A model generated the notes under the pieces. It did not search any database, was not told the DNA's origin, and saw nothing but the letters and a program-made list of their open reading frames with translations. 64,000 bases of DNA, taken from the NCBI GenBank assembly GCA_025698865.1, contig JAILWQ010000002.1, forward strand, positions 270,385 to 334,384. Reading direction: 5' to 3'. The DNA is from Erythrobacter sp. (GTDB lineage Bacteria; Pseudomonadota; Alphaproteobacteria; Sphingomonadales; Sphingomonadaceae). This document shows, in pieces, positions 50,653 to 60,301 of the stretch (its first letter is position 1; every line of letters starts with the position of its first letter). A program made the translations under genes and the position numbers.

Positions 50653-51651
50653 ATGGCAGGCATCAACCACAAACAGGCAACGGTGGACCGCGGCGCGCGT
50701 ATGCTCCGGACGGCGCTCGGGCCTGCCATCTCAACCTTGCTGCAAGACCCGTCTGTCGTCGAGGTCATGCTGAATCCCGACGGGCGCATCTGGGTCGACC
50801 GGCTGTCCGAAGGGCTGGCCGATACCGGCGAGATCCTGTCCGCCGCCGATGGCGAGCGCATCGTGCGGCTGGTGGCCCACCATGTCGGCGTCGAAGTGCA
50901 TGCGCGCAGCCCACGGGTCTCGGCGGAGCTGCCGGAATCGGGAGAGCGCTTCGAGGGGTTGCTGCCCCCGGTGGTGTCCTCGCCTGCCTTCGCCATCCGC
51001 AAACCCGCCGTCGCGGTGTTCACCCTCGATGACTATGTGGCGGCCGGCATCATGTCCGAGGATCAGGCAGAAGCACTCCGCGCCGCCGTCCAGTCGCGCG
51101 CGAACATCCTGGTCGCGGGCGGCACGTCCACCGGCAAGACCACGCTGACCAATGCGCTGCTCGCCGAGGTGGCGAATACGCAGGATCGGGTCGTAATCAT
51201 CGAGGATACCCGCGAGTTGCAATGCGCGGCGCCCAATCTGGTCGCCATGCGGACCAAGGATGGTGTCGCCACTCTGTCCGATCTGGTGCGCTCGTCCTTG
51301 CGCCTGCGCCCCGACCGTATCCCGATCGGTGAGGTCCGTGGGGCCGAAGCTCTGGACCTGCTCAAAGCCTGGGGCACCGGCCACCCCGGAGGGATCGGAA
51401 CGATCCATGCCGGTTCCGGCATCGGCGCGCTGCGCCGCCTCGAACAACTCATCCAGGAAGCGGTCGTCACCGTGCCGCGCGCGATGATCGCGGAAACCAT
51501 CGACCTTGTTGCCGTCCTCTCCGGGCGCGGTTCCGCCCGCCGCCTTGCCGAGCTTGCCCGCGTCGAGGGGCTCGGGCCGGACGGAGACTACCGAATTTCC
51601 TCAGCCTTTTCAGAACCCGACACCACTCACAACACTGGAGAACCTGCATGA
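50653..51651 (+). CDS. trbB: TrbB, type IV secretion ATPase (VirB11-like)
   Basis: 332 aa. Walker [16 protein letters not shown], Asp box [12 protein letters not shown], Walker B region [20 protein letters not shown] and His box [13 protein letters not shown]. Cytoplasmic hexameric ATPase powering pilus assembly and transfer. First gene of the trb operon. Confidence 0.95.
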   Translation: MAGINHKQATVDRGARMLRTALGPAISTLLQDPSVVEVMLNPDGRIWVDRLSEGLADTGEILSAADGERIVRLVAHHVGVEVHARSPRVSAELPESGERFEGLLPPVVSSPAFAIRKPAVAVFTLDDYVAAGIMSEDQAEALRAAVQSRANILVAGGTSTGKTTLTNALLAEVANTQDRVVIIEDTRELQCAAPNLVAMRTKDGVATLSDLVRSSLRLRPDRIPIGEVRGAEALDLLKAWGTGHPGGIGTIHAGSGIGALRRLEQLIQEAVVTVPRAMIAETIDLVAVLSGRGSARRLAELARVEGLGPDGDYRISSAFSEPDTTHNTGEPA

Positions 51652-51977
51652 TCCGTCGTGCCTTCCGTATCCGCCACCATATCGCAACCGCATCGGCCTT
51701 CGCCTGGGTGAGCCTGATGACGTCCCCGGCCTGGGCCTCCGGCTCCTCCATGCCCTGGGAGGCGCCGCTGCAATCCATCCTCGAATCCGTCGAAGGTCCA
51801 GTGGCGAAAATCGTGGCGGTGATCATCATCATCGTCACGGGCCTGACACTGGCCTTCGGCGATACCGGCGGCGGTTTCCGGCGGCTGATCCAGATCGTCT
51901 TCGGCATCTCCATCGCCTTCGCGGCATCGAGCTTCTTCCTGTCGTTCTTCAGCTTCGGCGGGGGGGCGCTGGTCTGA
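51648..51977 (+). CDS. trbC: TrbC, conjugal pilin (VirB2-like)
   Basis: 109 aa: long signal peptide (to about residue 32, ending PAWA), then a hydrophobic pilin with two TM segments (IVAVIIIIVTGLTLAFGDTG and IVFGISIAFAASSFFLSFF). Processed by TraF. Overlaps trbB and trbD. Confidence 0.92.
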   Translation: MIRRAFRIRHHIATASAFAWVSLMTSPAWASGSSMPWEAPLQSILESVEGPVAKIVAVIIIIVTGLTLAFGDTGGGFRRLIQIVFGISIAFAASSFFLSFFSFGGGALV

Positions 51978-52258
51978 TGGCCGTGAGCTTCGAGGCCCTC
52001 GATACCGTGCCGGGCTTCGCGGTGCCGGTTCACCGCGCCCTGACCGAGCCGATCCTGCTCGGCGGGGCGCCCCGATCCGTCGCGATCCTCAACGGCACGC
52101 TGGCTGGCGCCGTCGGCCTCGGCCTTCAGCTATGGCTTGCAGGCATCCTGATCTGGGCCGTCGGTCACATCGCCGCCGTCTGGGCCGCCAAACGCGATCC
52201 GCTCTTCGTCGAGGTCGCGCGCCGCCATCTTCGCATCCCCGGCCATCTTTCGGTGTGA
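51977..52258 (+). CDS. trbD: TrbD (VirB3-like)
   Basis: 93 aa with an N-terminal VHRALTEPILLGGAPRSVAI motif and one or two TM segments; inner-membrane component of the mating apparatus. ATG overlaps the trbC stop by one base. Confidence 0.9.
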   Translation: MAVSFEALDTVPGFAVPVHRALTEPILLGGAPRSVAILNGTLAGAVGLGLQLWLAGILIWAVGHIAAVWAAKRDPLFVEVARRHLRIPGHLSV

Positions 52259-52268
52259 GGCACGAGCC

Positions 52269-54779
52269 ATGATGAATCTCGCAGAATACCGTCGCACCGC
52301 CTCACGCCTTGCCGACTACCTTCCCTGGGTGGCGCTGGTCGGCTCCGGCGTCGTGCTGAACAAGGACGGCTCGTTCCAGCGCACGGCGAAGTTCCGTGGT
52401 CCCGATCTGGATTCCGCCGTCGCGGCCGAGCTGGTCGCGGTGGCCGGGCGGCTGAACAACGCCTTCCGCCGTCTCGGCTCCGGCTGGGCCATCTTTGTCG
52501 AAGCACAGCGGTCGGAAGCCGCAAGCTATCCCGCAAGCCGCTTCCCCGATCCGGCCTCGGCGCTGGTCGATGCCGAGCGGAAGGCCGATTTCGAGGAGGA
52601 GGGCAGCCATTTCGTCTCTGGCTACTTCCTGACCTTCCTGTGGCTCCCGCCCGCCGAAGATGCCGCACGTTCCGAGTCCTGGCTGTATGAAGGGCGCGAG
52701 ACCTCGGGCGTGAACCCCTGGGAACTGGTGCGCGGCTTCATCGACCGCACCGACCGCGTGCTGGCGCTGCTCGACGGCTTCATGCCCGAGTGCCGATGGC
52801 TCGATGACGCCGGCACGCTGACCTACCTCCACTCGACGATTTCGACCAACCGGCATCGCGTCCGCGTGCCCGAAACTCCGGTCTATCTCGATGCGCTGCT
52901 GGCCGATCAGCCGCTGACCGGCGGCCTGGAACCCCGACTGGGCAATCAACATCTCCGGCTTCTGACGATCACCGGCTTTCCGGGCACCACCACACCCGGC
53001 CTGCTCGACGAGATGAACCGGCTGGCCTTTCCCTACCGATGGTCCACCCGCGCCATCCTTATGGACAAGACCGACGCGACCCGGCTGCTGACGAAGATCA
53101 GGCGGCAATGGTTCGCCAAGCGCAAGAGCATCGCGGCGATCATCAAGGAGGTGATGACCAACGAGCAATCTGCGCTCGTGGATACCGATGCGGCGAACAA
53201 GGCCGCCGACGCGGACATGGCCTTGCAGGAACTCGGCGCCGACATGGCCGGGATGGCCTATGTCACGGCGACCGTCACCGTCTGGGACGAGGACGCCCGC
53301 CGCGCCGACGAAAAGCTGCGGCTGGTCGAAAAGATCATCCAGTCCCGCGATTTCAGCGTCATGGTCGAGACGGTCAATGCCGTCGACGCCTGGCTCGGCA
53401 GCCTGCCCGGACATGCCTATGCCAATGTCCGGCAGCCGCCGGTCTCGACGCTCAACCTTGCCCACATGGTCCCTTCGTCCGCCGTGTGGGCGGGGCCGGA
53501 ACGCGACGATCATCTCGGCGCACCCCCACTGCTTTACGGCAGGACCGAGGGATCGACGCCGTTCCGGCTTTCCCTGCATGTGGGCGACGTGGGCCATACC
53601 CTCGTCGTCGGACCGACCGGCGCGGGCAAATCCGTGCTGCTGGCGCTGATGGCCTTGCAGTTTCGCCGCTATCCGCGCGCTCAGGTCTTTGCCTTCGATT
53701 TCGGGGGGTCCATCCGCGCCTGCGCCCTCGCCATGCAAGGGGACTGGCACGATCTTGGCGGCGAGCTGACCGATGCGGCCGATGCTTCCGTCTCGCTGCA
53801 ACCGCTGGCTCGTATTCACCAGACCTCCGAGCGCGCCTGGGCTGCGGACTGGATCGTCGCGATCCTGATGCGCGAGAACATCCAGATCACCCCGGACGTC
53901 AAGGAACATATTTGGACGGCGCTGACTTCGCTTGCTTCCGCCCCGGTCGGCGAACGCACCATCACCGGCCTTGCCGTGCTGCTCCAGTCCAACGACCTGA
54001 AACAGGCGCTACGGCCTTATTGCGTCGGCGGCCCGTATGGTCGGCTGCTCGACGCCGAGAGCGAACATCTCGGTTCGGCCGATGTCCAGGCATTTGAAAT
54101 CGAGGGCCTCGTCGGCACCGGCGCAGCGCCCGCCGTCCTCTCCTATCTCTTCCACCGCATCGGCGATCGGTTGGGTGGGCAACCTACGCTGCTGATCATC
54201 GACGAGGGCTGGCTTGCGCTGGACGACGAAGGGTTCGCGGACCAACTCAGAGAATGGCTCAAGACCCTGCGCAAGAAGAACGCCAGCGTCATCTTCGCCA
54301 CGCAGTCGCTGTCCGACATCGACAATTCCGCCATTGCTCCGGCCATCATTGAAAGCTGCCCGACGCGACTCCTCTTGCCGAACGAGCGCGCCATCGAACC
54401 CCAGATCACCGCGATCTATCGCCGCTTTGGCCTCAATGATCGCCAGATCGAAATCCTGGCCAGGGCGACTCCGAAGCGGGACTACTACTGCCAGTCGCGG
54501 CGTGGCAACCGCCTGTTCGATCTTGGATTGTCGGAGGTCGGTCTGGCGCTCTGCGCCGCCTCGGCCAAATCCGATCAGGCCCTGATCACCGAAATCCTCG
54601 CTGAACACGGTGGCGACGGGTTCCTCTCGGCCTGGCTCCGGGCACGCGACGTCGATTGGGCCGCCGATCTCATCCCGGACCTCACCAATCTCGCGACCGA
54701 AAGCGAGACCCTGCCGCCGACGGTCGCTGACCTCGGCGAAATCGAACTCATCCTGGAAGAAGAGGAGATTACCCCATGA
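52269..54779 (+). CDS. trbE: TrbE, type IV secretion ATPase (VirB4-like)
   Basis: 836 aa. Walker A VVGPTGAGKSVLLAL (near residue 450), Walker B PTLLIIDEGWLALDD, and the CagE/TrbE N-terminal domain. Largest ATPase of the channel; associated with the inner membrane. Full length. Confidence 0.95.
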   Translation: MMNLAEYRRTASRLADYLPWVALVGSGVVLNKDGSFQRTAKFRGPDLDSAVAAELVAVAGRLNNAFRRLGSGWAIFVEAQRSEAASYPASRFPDPASALVDAERKADFEEEGSHFVSGYFLTFLWLPPAEDAARSESWLYEGRETSGVNPWELVRGFIDRTDRVLALLDGFMPECRWLDDAGTLTYLHSTISTNRHRVRVPETPVYLDALLADQPLTGGLEPRLGNQHLRLLTITGFPGTTTPGLLDEMNRLAFPYRWSTRAILMDKTDATRLLTKIRRQWFAKRKSIAAIIKEVMTNEQSALVDTDAANKAADADMALQELGADMAGMAYVTATVTVWDEDARRADEKLRLVEKIIQSRDFSVMVETVNAVDAWLGSLPGHAYANVRQPPVSTLNLAHMVPSSAVWAGPERDDHLGAPPLLYGRTEGSTPFRLSLHVGDVGHTLVVGPTGAGKSVLLALMALQFRRYPRAQVFAFDFGGSIRACALAMQGDWHDLGGELTDAADASVSLQPLARIHQTSERAWAADWIVAILMRENIQITPDVKEHIWTALTSLASAPVGERTITGLAVLLQSNDLKQALRPYCVGGPYGRLLDAESEHLGSADVQAFEIEGLVGTGAAPAVLSYLFHRIGDRLGGQPTLLIIDEGWLALDDEGFADQLREWLKTLRKKNASVIFATQSLSDIDNSAIAPAIIESCPTRLLLPNERAIEPQITAIYRRFGLNDRQIEILARATPKRDYYCQSRRGNRLFDLGLSEVGLALCAASAKSDQALITEILAEHGGDGFLSAWLRARDVDWAADLIPDLTNLATESETLPPTVADLGEIELILEEEEITP

Positions 54780-55555
54780 CGCGCACAATTCCCCGGCTCA
54801 CCCGCATCGCCAGCGCTTCGGCGCTCGCCCTTGCGCTCACCGCACCGCTGGCGCTGACCCCGATGTTCACGACACCGGCCCACGCCTTCTTCGGCATTGG
54901 GCGGATCGTCTATGACCCGACCAACCACGCGGAGAACCTGCTGACCGCCGCCCGCACTCTGGAACAGATCAACAACCAGATCACCTCGCTCCAGAACGAG
55001 GCGCAGATGCTGATCAACCAGGCCCGCAACCTCGCGAGCCTGCCCTACAGTTCGCTTCAGGCGCTTCAGCAGAACGTCCAACGCACCCAGCAGCTTCTCG
55101 GGCAGGCCCAGAACATCGCCTTCGATGTGCAGAACATCGACCAGATGTTCCAGCAGGATTATGGCAACCTTTCCCTCACGGCCACCGACCAGCAGCTCAT
55201 TGCGGATGCCCGAACCCGCTGGGAAAATACCGTCGGGGGTCTTCAGGACGCGATGCGGGTGCAGGCGGGTGTCGTCGGCAATATCGACAGCAACCGCGCG
55301 GAGATGTCCGCGCTCGTCGGCGAAAGCCAAGGGGCGACCGGCGCGCTTCAGGCCACCCAAGCCGGCAATCAGCTTCTCGCCCTCCAGTCGCAGCAGCTTT
55401 CCGACCTGATCGCGGTCATCTCGGCCAACGGCCGGGCCGACGCCCTGATGGAAGCCGAACGCGCGACCGCCGCCGAACAGGGCCGCATCCAGCGCGAACG
55501 CTTCCTGACACCGGGCTCGGGCTACCAGCCCGGCAACGCCCAGATGTTCAACTGA
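54776..55555 (+). CDS. trbJ: TrbJ (VirB5-like)
   Basis: 259 aa, signal peptide ending near TPAHAFF, then a coiled-coil Gln/Asn-rich body (LEQINNQITSLQNEAQMLIN). Minor pilus or adhesin subunit in the periplasm. Overlaps trbE by 4 bases. Confidence 0.93.
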   Translation: MTRTIPRLTRIASASALALALTAPLALTPMFTTPAHAFFGIGRIVYDPTNHAENLLTAARTLEQINNQITSLQNEAQMLINQARNLASLPYSSLQALQQNVQRTQQLLGQAQNIAFDVQNIDQMFQQDYGNLSLTATDQQLIADARTRWENTVGGLQDAMRVQAGVVGNIDSNRAEMSALVGESQGATGALQATQAGNQLLALQSQQLSDLIAVISANGRADALMEAERATAAEQGRIQRERFLTPGSGYQPGNAQMFN

Positions 55556-55572
55556 CGCCGGGGAGGCCCATC

Positions 55573-55860
55573 ATGGAGGGGAAGGTGCTGGCCCGGATCG
55601 CAGCCATCGTATTCGTAGCCGTCGCCATCACGGCGGCGATCATCGAGATGAACCGCGAGGATGTAGCCGGTCCGGCCCCTTCCGTTCCTTTGCAGACGCG
55701 ACAGGTCGATCTCCTGCGCGAGGGGCAGCGTCTCTGTCAGGAAATGGGCGAGGCGGCGGCCAATGACGCCGAATGCTTGGCGATCTGGGCCGAAACCCGC
55801 GACCGCTTCCTCGGACGGTCGCCCGCGCAGTCGACGCCTGGCCCGGATGGGGAGCGATAA
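55573..55860 (+). CDS. trbK: TrbK-like entry exclusion protein
   Basis: 95 aa: one N-terminal TM segment (IAAIVFVAVAITAAIIEM), then a small periplasmic domain with two Cys (RLCQEMGEAAANDAECLAIW). Identified by position between trbJ and trbL and by the conserved CQ...C pattern. Would block redundant entry of the same element. Confidence 0.82.
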   Translation: MEGKVLARIAAIVFVAVAITAAIIEMNREDVAGPAPSVPLQTRQVDLLREGQRLCQEMGEAAANDAECLAIWAETRDRFLGRSPAQSTPGPDGER

Positions 55861-55862
55861 TC

Positions 55863-57221
55863 ATGGGCGGAACGGGGGTCATCGACAATTTTCTCGGTAT
55901 CTTCACCAGCTACATCGACTCGGGCTTTGGCCTGCTCGGCGGTGAAGTTGCCTTCATCGCGACGACGCTGATCGTCATAGACGTCACGCTCGCCGCCCTG
56001 TTTTGGGCCTGGGGCGCCGACGACGACATTCTCGCGCGCCTGGTGAAGAAGACGATCTTTGTCGGTGTCTTCGCCTATATCATTGGCAATTGGAACAGCC
56101 TCGCACGCATCGTCTTCGAGAGCTTCGCCGGGCTGGGCCTCATGGCTTCCGGCACAGGCTTTTCGGCCGCAGATCTCCTGCGCCCCGGCCGCGTTGCCCA
56201 GATCGGTCTCGACGCCGGGCGGCCGCTGCTCGAATCCATCTCCAGTCTCATGGGCTGGATCGCCGTCTTTGAAAACCTGGTGCAGATCCTCTGCCTGTTC
56301 TTCGCCTGGGCACTGGTTATCCTCGCCTTCTTTATTTTGGCAATCCAGCTCTTCGTCACCCTGATCGAGTTCAAGCTGACCACGCTTGCGGGCTTCGTGC
56401 TGATCCCCTTCGGCCTGTTCGGCAAGACCGCCTTCATGGCGGAACGGGTTCTGGGGAACGTCATCTCTTCCGGCATCAAGGTGTTGGTCCTCGCCGTCAT
56501 CATCGGCATCGGCTCGACACTCTTCGGCCAGTTCACCGCCGGCTTCGGCGGCGCGACCCCGACCATCGACGACGCCATGGCGATCGTGCTGGCAGCCCTT
56601 TCCCTTCTCGGCCTCGGCATCTTCGGCCCCGGCATCGCCACCGGCCTCGTCTCCGGCGGCCCGCAACTCAGTGCTGGCGCTGCCGTCGGGACTGGCCTCG
56701 CTGTCGGCGGTGCCGCGATCGCTGCCGGTGGTGCGACCATGCTCGCCGCGCGGGGGGGCGGTGCCACACTCTCGGGCGGTGCTGCACTTGCACGCGGCGG
56801 GGCCTCAGCCGCCGGCGCAGCATCGTCTGCCTATTCCCTCGGCTCCATGGGTGGGTCAGGCGCGGCGGGGGTCGCTTCCGGCCTTGGCGGTGTGGCGCGC
56901 GCCGCAGGCTCGGCTGCCATCTCGCCTTTGAAGCGCGCAGCCTCCCATGCCGCCGACAGCATGAAGTCCAGCTATTCCGATGGCGCAAGGGCCGGATTTG
57001 CGGCGTCCGGCGGCAGTTCGTCCATGGGCACGGTCGGGGGCGCCCCGTCGCCCGAGCAATCACCTCCTTCAGCCGCTGATGGTCCACCGGCCTGGGCGCA
57101 GCAGATGCGCCGCAGCCGGGCGATGAGCCACGGCGTCACCGCTGCCGCCCATGCCGTCCGGTCCGGCGACAGCCACGGTGGCGGCTCCTCAGTCAGCCTT
57201 TCCGAAATTGACCGCACATGA
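55863..57221 (+). CDS. trbL: TrbL (VirB6-like)
   Basis: 452 aa from ATG 55863. N-terminal part with about six to seven TM helices; the C-terminal ~170 residues are low-complexity Gly/Ala/Ser. Polytopic core of the inner-membrane channel. Confidence 0.93.
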   Translation: MGGTGVIDNFLGIFTSYIDSGFGLLGGEVAFIATTLIVIDVTLAALFWAWGADDDILARLVKKTIFVGVFAYIIGNWNSLARIVFESFAGLGLMASGTGFSAADLLRPGRVAQIGLDAGRPLLESISSLMGWIAVFENLVQILCLFFAWALVILAFFILAIQLFVTLIEFKLTTLAGFVLIPFGLFGKTAFMAERVLGNVISSGIKVLVLAVIIGIGSTLFGQFTAGFGGATPTIDDAMAIVLAALSLLGLGIFGPGIATGLVSGGPQLSAGAAVGTGLAVGGAAIAAGGATMLAARGGGATLSGGAALARGGASAAGAASSAYSLGSMGGSGAAGVASGLGGVARAAGSAAISPLKRAASHAADSMKSSYSDGARAGFAASGGSSSMGTVGGAPSPEQSPPSAADGPPAWAQQMRRSRAMSHGVTAAAHAVRSGDSHGGGSSVSLSEIDRT

Positions 57222-57907
57222 ACACCTTCAAACGACCGACGACCCATTACGGCAAGGTGCCGGAACCCGAAACGCCCTATCAGCGCGCCGCGCAAGTCTG
57301 GGACGACCGCATCGGCTCGGCCCGCGTGCAGGCGAGGAACTGGCGCTACATGGCGTTCGGTTCGCTGATCCTCTCGGTCGGGTTCGCCGGCGCTCTTGTC
57401 TGGCAATCTGCGCGCGGAACCGTCGTGCCCTGGGTCGTTCAAGTCGACAATCTCGGCCAGGCGCAGACCGTTGCCCCCGCTACCGCCGATTATCGGCCGA
57501 CCGATCCGCAGATCGCATTCCATCTCGGCCGCTTCATCGAACAGGTCCGCTCGCTTCCGGCTGACCCGATCATTGTCCGTCAGAACTGGCTCAGGGCCTA
57601 TGACTGGACCACGGATCGCGGCGCCGTGGCGCTCAACGACTACGCCCGCGCCAACGACCCGTTCACGCGCGTCGGCCGCCAGCAGGTCGCCGTCGAGGTG
57701 TCGAGCATCATCCGGGCGTCCCCGGACAGTTTCCGCGTAGCCTGGACCGAACGCCACTACGAAAACGGCCAGCTCTCCACCACCGAGCGATGGACCGCGA
57801 TCCTCACCATCGTCATCCAGCCGCCGCGTGACGCCGAGCGCCTGCGCGCCAATCCCTTGGGAATCTATGTCAACGCAATCAACTGGTCGCGGGAGATGAG
57901 TCAATGA
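57218..57907 (+). CDS. trbF: TrbF (VirB8-like)
   Basis: 229 aa, one TM near residues 44-64, then the VirB8 periplasmic fold (WTEYHYENGQ-like AWTERHYENGQLSTTERW, NPLGIYVNAINWSREM). Inner-membrane scaffold of the channel. Overlaps trbL and trbG. Confidence 0.94.
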   Translation: MNTFKRPTTHYGKVPEPETPYQRAAQVWDDRIGSARVQARNWRYMAFGSLILSVGFAGALVWQSARGTVVPWVVQVDNLGQAQTVAPATADYRPTDPQIAFHLGRFIEQVRSLPADPIIVRQNWLRAYDWTTDRGAVALNDYARANDPFTRVGRQQVAVEVSSIIRASPDSFRVAWTERHYENGQLSTTERWTAILTIVIQPPRDAERLRANPLGIYVNAINWSREMSQ

Positions 57908-58932
57908 TCCGCACGTCTTTGAGTGAACCCGCTTTTCCGGTTTTCCGTAAACTCGGTTTTCCGGCTTTGTTGCTTGCCGCGACCATGCTCGCTGGCTGCG
58001 CCACCAACCGGACACCGCAATTCAGCTACGACGCCGATGTCCCGCCTCTTCCGTCCGCGCAGGCTCCCATCACCGATGCACGCCCAAGGCCGCTGCATGT
58101 GCCGCCCACCTGGAATGTGGCGCGGGGCGGCGAGGCTGCCGGCACGGCCACCGGCCGCGTTGAGAACGCCAATGCCGCCGCCCGTGTCGAGCCGCGTCGC
58201 GAAGGCTATTACAATGCCATACAGATCTATCCCTGGTCGGAAGGTGCGCTCTACCAAGTCTATGCCGCCGTCGGACAGATCACCACCATCGCGCTGGAGC
58301 CGGGCGAGAACCTGACCGGCGCGGGACCGATCGCCGCCGGCGACACGGCCAGGTGGGTGATCGGCGACACAGAGAGCGGAAGCGGTCCGACGCGCCGAGT
58401 GCATGTGCTGGTGAAGCCAACCCGGCCGGACATCTCGACCAACCTCGTCATCACCACCGACCGGCGCATCTACATGATCGAACTTCGCGCCCGCGAAGCG
58501 CTCTATATGCCTGCCGTGGCATGGGCGTATCCGGCACCGCCGCCGGGCAGCCGAGCGACCGCGCCGTCGGTCCCCGTCATCCCGGCCGAGGCCGCGCGGA
58601 ACTATCGCTACGCCTTGCAGCTGCAAGGCGACAGCCCGCCATGGCGTCCAGTCTCCGTCTTCGATGACGGCAGGCGCGTCTATGTCGTCTTCCCACGCGG
58701 CATCGTGCAGGGCGAGATGCCGCCCCTGTTCGTTCTCGGTTCCGACGGCGAACCGCAGATCGTCAATTCGCGCATCCACCAAAATGTCCTGATCGTCGAC
58801 AGGCTGTTCGGCGCGGCGGAACTGCGCCTTGGCAGCGGTGACCGCCAGCAGGTGGTCAGAATCGTCCGTATCGAGCAGAGACAGGCCGCTACCCAGTCGG
58901 CCGACGCGACCACGGGAGGATCGCCTTCATGA
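57904..58932 (+). CDS. trbG: TrbG (VirB9-like)
   Basis: 342 aa. Signal peptide with lipobox-like LAGC at about residue 32, then the VirB9 beta-domains (PTRPDISTNLVITTDRRIY, FDDGRRVYVVFP, VLIVDRLFGAAELRLG). Outer-membrane ring component. Confidence 0.93.
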   Translation: MIRTSLSEPAFPVFRKLGFPALLLAATMLAGCATNRTPQFSYDADVPPLPSAQAPITDARPRPLHVPPTWNVARGGEAAGTATGRVENANAAARVEPRREGYYNAIQIYPWSEGALYQVYAAVGQITTIALEPGENLTGAGPIAAGDTARWVIGDTESGSGPTRRVHVLVKPTRPDISTNLVITTDRRIYMIELRAREALYMPAVAWAYPAPPPGSRATAPSVPVIPAEAARNYRYALQLQGDSPPWRPVSVFDDGRRVYVVFPRGIVQGEMPPLFVLGSDGEPQIVNSRIHQNVLIVDRLFGAAELRLGSGDRQQVVRIVRIEQRQAATQSADATTGGSPS

Positions 58933-60059
58933 GCGATACCAACACCGCCGCGCCCATGCGGTTGCGCGCCGAGCCGCCCCGCGTCACCCGCTTGTCCCGC
59001 AAGGTGCTGGCAGGCGTCGGCGCCGCCGCGCTTCTCGGCGTCGGGGGAGCGCTGATCTATGCGCTCCAGACCCGCGAGGCGGGGCCGGGAGGAGGCGAAC
59101 TCTACTCAACCGAGAACCGTCCCACTGCGGATGGCCTCGCCGGTCTCCCGCGCGATTATACTGGCCCGATCCTGGGGCCGGCATTGCCGGGCGACCTTGG
59201 CCGGCCAATCCTCGATGCACAAAATCGGGGACAGCCGATCGTTCCGCCTGCCATCACAACCCCTGCCGTCGATCCCGAGGAGCAACGCCGCCTCGCGGAA
59301 GAAGAAGCCGCACGGTTGAGCAACGTATTTTTCCAGTCAGGCCCACGCACGGGAGGTCCGGCCGGAACAGCCATGCCCGGACTGGCTGGGCTCACAGGAC
59401 AACCGGACGGAACGGCGGGCCAGAATCGCCATACCGCTTTCCTCAACGGGCCGGTGGACCGGCAGACCGTCGCTCCGGATCGCGTCGCACCGCCGGCCTC
59501 GCCCTACATCCTTCAAGCCGGAGCCGTGATCCCGGCCGCGCTCATCACCGGCATCCGTTCCGACCTTCCGGGCCAGATCACCGCACAGGTGACGGAGAAC
59601 GTCTATGACAGCCCCACCGGCTCGCTGCTCCTGATCCCGCAGGGAACGCGCATCATCGGCCAATATGATGATGGCGTGACCTTCGGCCAGCGCAGGGTGC
59701 TCTTGGTGTGGAATCGCCTGATCCTGCCGGGCGGACGCTCCATCGTGCTTGAGCGCCTGCCGGGCGCGGACGCCAGCGGCTATGCCGGCCTTGAGGACGG
59801 GATCGACTACCACTGGTGGGATCTGATGAAAGCGGCTGGCCTCTCCACGCTGCTCGCGGTCGGCGCGGAGCTGGCGACCAGCGACGAGGACCGGCTTATC
59901 CGGGCCATCCGCGACGGCGCACAGGATACCGTCAATCAGGCGGGCCAACAGATCGTGCAACGTCAGTTGCAGGTTGCCCCCACGCTGACCATCCGGCCGG
60001 GCTTCCCGGTCAGGATCATCGTGACCCGCGACCTTGTATTCGAGCCGGCAGGAGGTTGA
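58929..60059 (+). CDS. trbI: TrbI (VirB10-like)
   Basis: 376 aa. One TM near residues 28-46, proline-rich linker, and the VirB10 C-domain (LQAGAVIPAALITGIRSDLP, LLIPQGTRIIGQYD, PGFPVRIIVTRDLV). Spans both membranes and links the ATPases with the outer ring. Confidence 0.94.
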   Translation: MSDTNTAAPMRLRAEPPRVTRLSRKVLAGVGAAALLGVGGALIYALQTREAGPGGGELYSTENRPTADGLAGLPRDYTGPILGPALPGDLGRPILDAQNRGQPIVPPAITTPAVDPEEQRRLAEEEAARLSNVFFQSGPRTGGPAGTAMPGLAGLTGQPDGTAGQNRHTAFLNGPVDRQTVAPDRVAPPASPYILQAGAVIPAALITGIRSDLPGQITAQVTENVYDSPTGSLLLIPQGTRIIGQYDDGVTFGQRRVLLVWNRLILPGGRSIVLERLPGADASGYAGLEDGIDYHWWDLMKAAGLSTLLAVGAELATSDEDRLIRAIRDGAQDTVNQAGQQIVQRQLQVAPTLTIRPGFPVRIIVTRDLVFEPAGG

Positions 60060-60061
60060 TC

Positions 60062-60301
60062 ATGACCAAGCTGAGACTCGGCCCGCTGCCCGACGACAAG
60101 CCCGTCAAGGTGACGGTGGAGCTGCCCGCGCCGCTTCACCGCGATCTGGTCGCCTATGCCGAGGTGCTGGCCCGCGAGAGCGGCCAGCCCGTCGCCGATC
60201 CCGTCAGGCTCATTGTGCCGATGCTGGAGCGATTTATTGCGACAGATCGCGGCTTCGCAAAAGCACGTCGCTCGCCCCAATCTGCGAAGCCGCTTGCTTG
60301 A
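60062..60301 (+). CDS. DUF2274 family protein
   Basis: 79 aa from ATG 60062: KLRLGPLPDDKPVKVTVELP and VAYAEVLARESGQP, the DUF2274 pattern, resembling a short ribbon-helix-helix. Conserved after trbI in this ICE type; function unknown. Its 3' end overlaps the convergent LysR gene by 68 bases. Confidence 0.87.
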   Translation: MTKLRLGPLPDDKPVKVTVELPAPLHRDLVAYAEVLARESGQPVADPVRLIVPMLERFIATDRGFAKARRSPQSAKPLA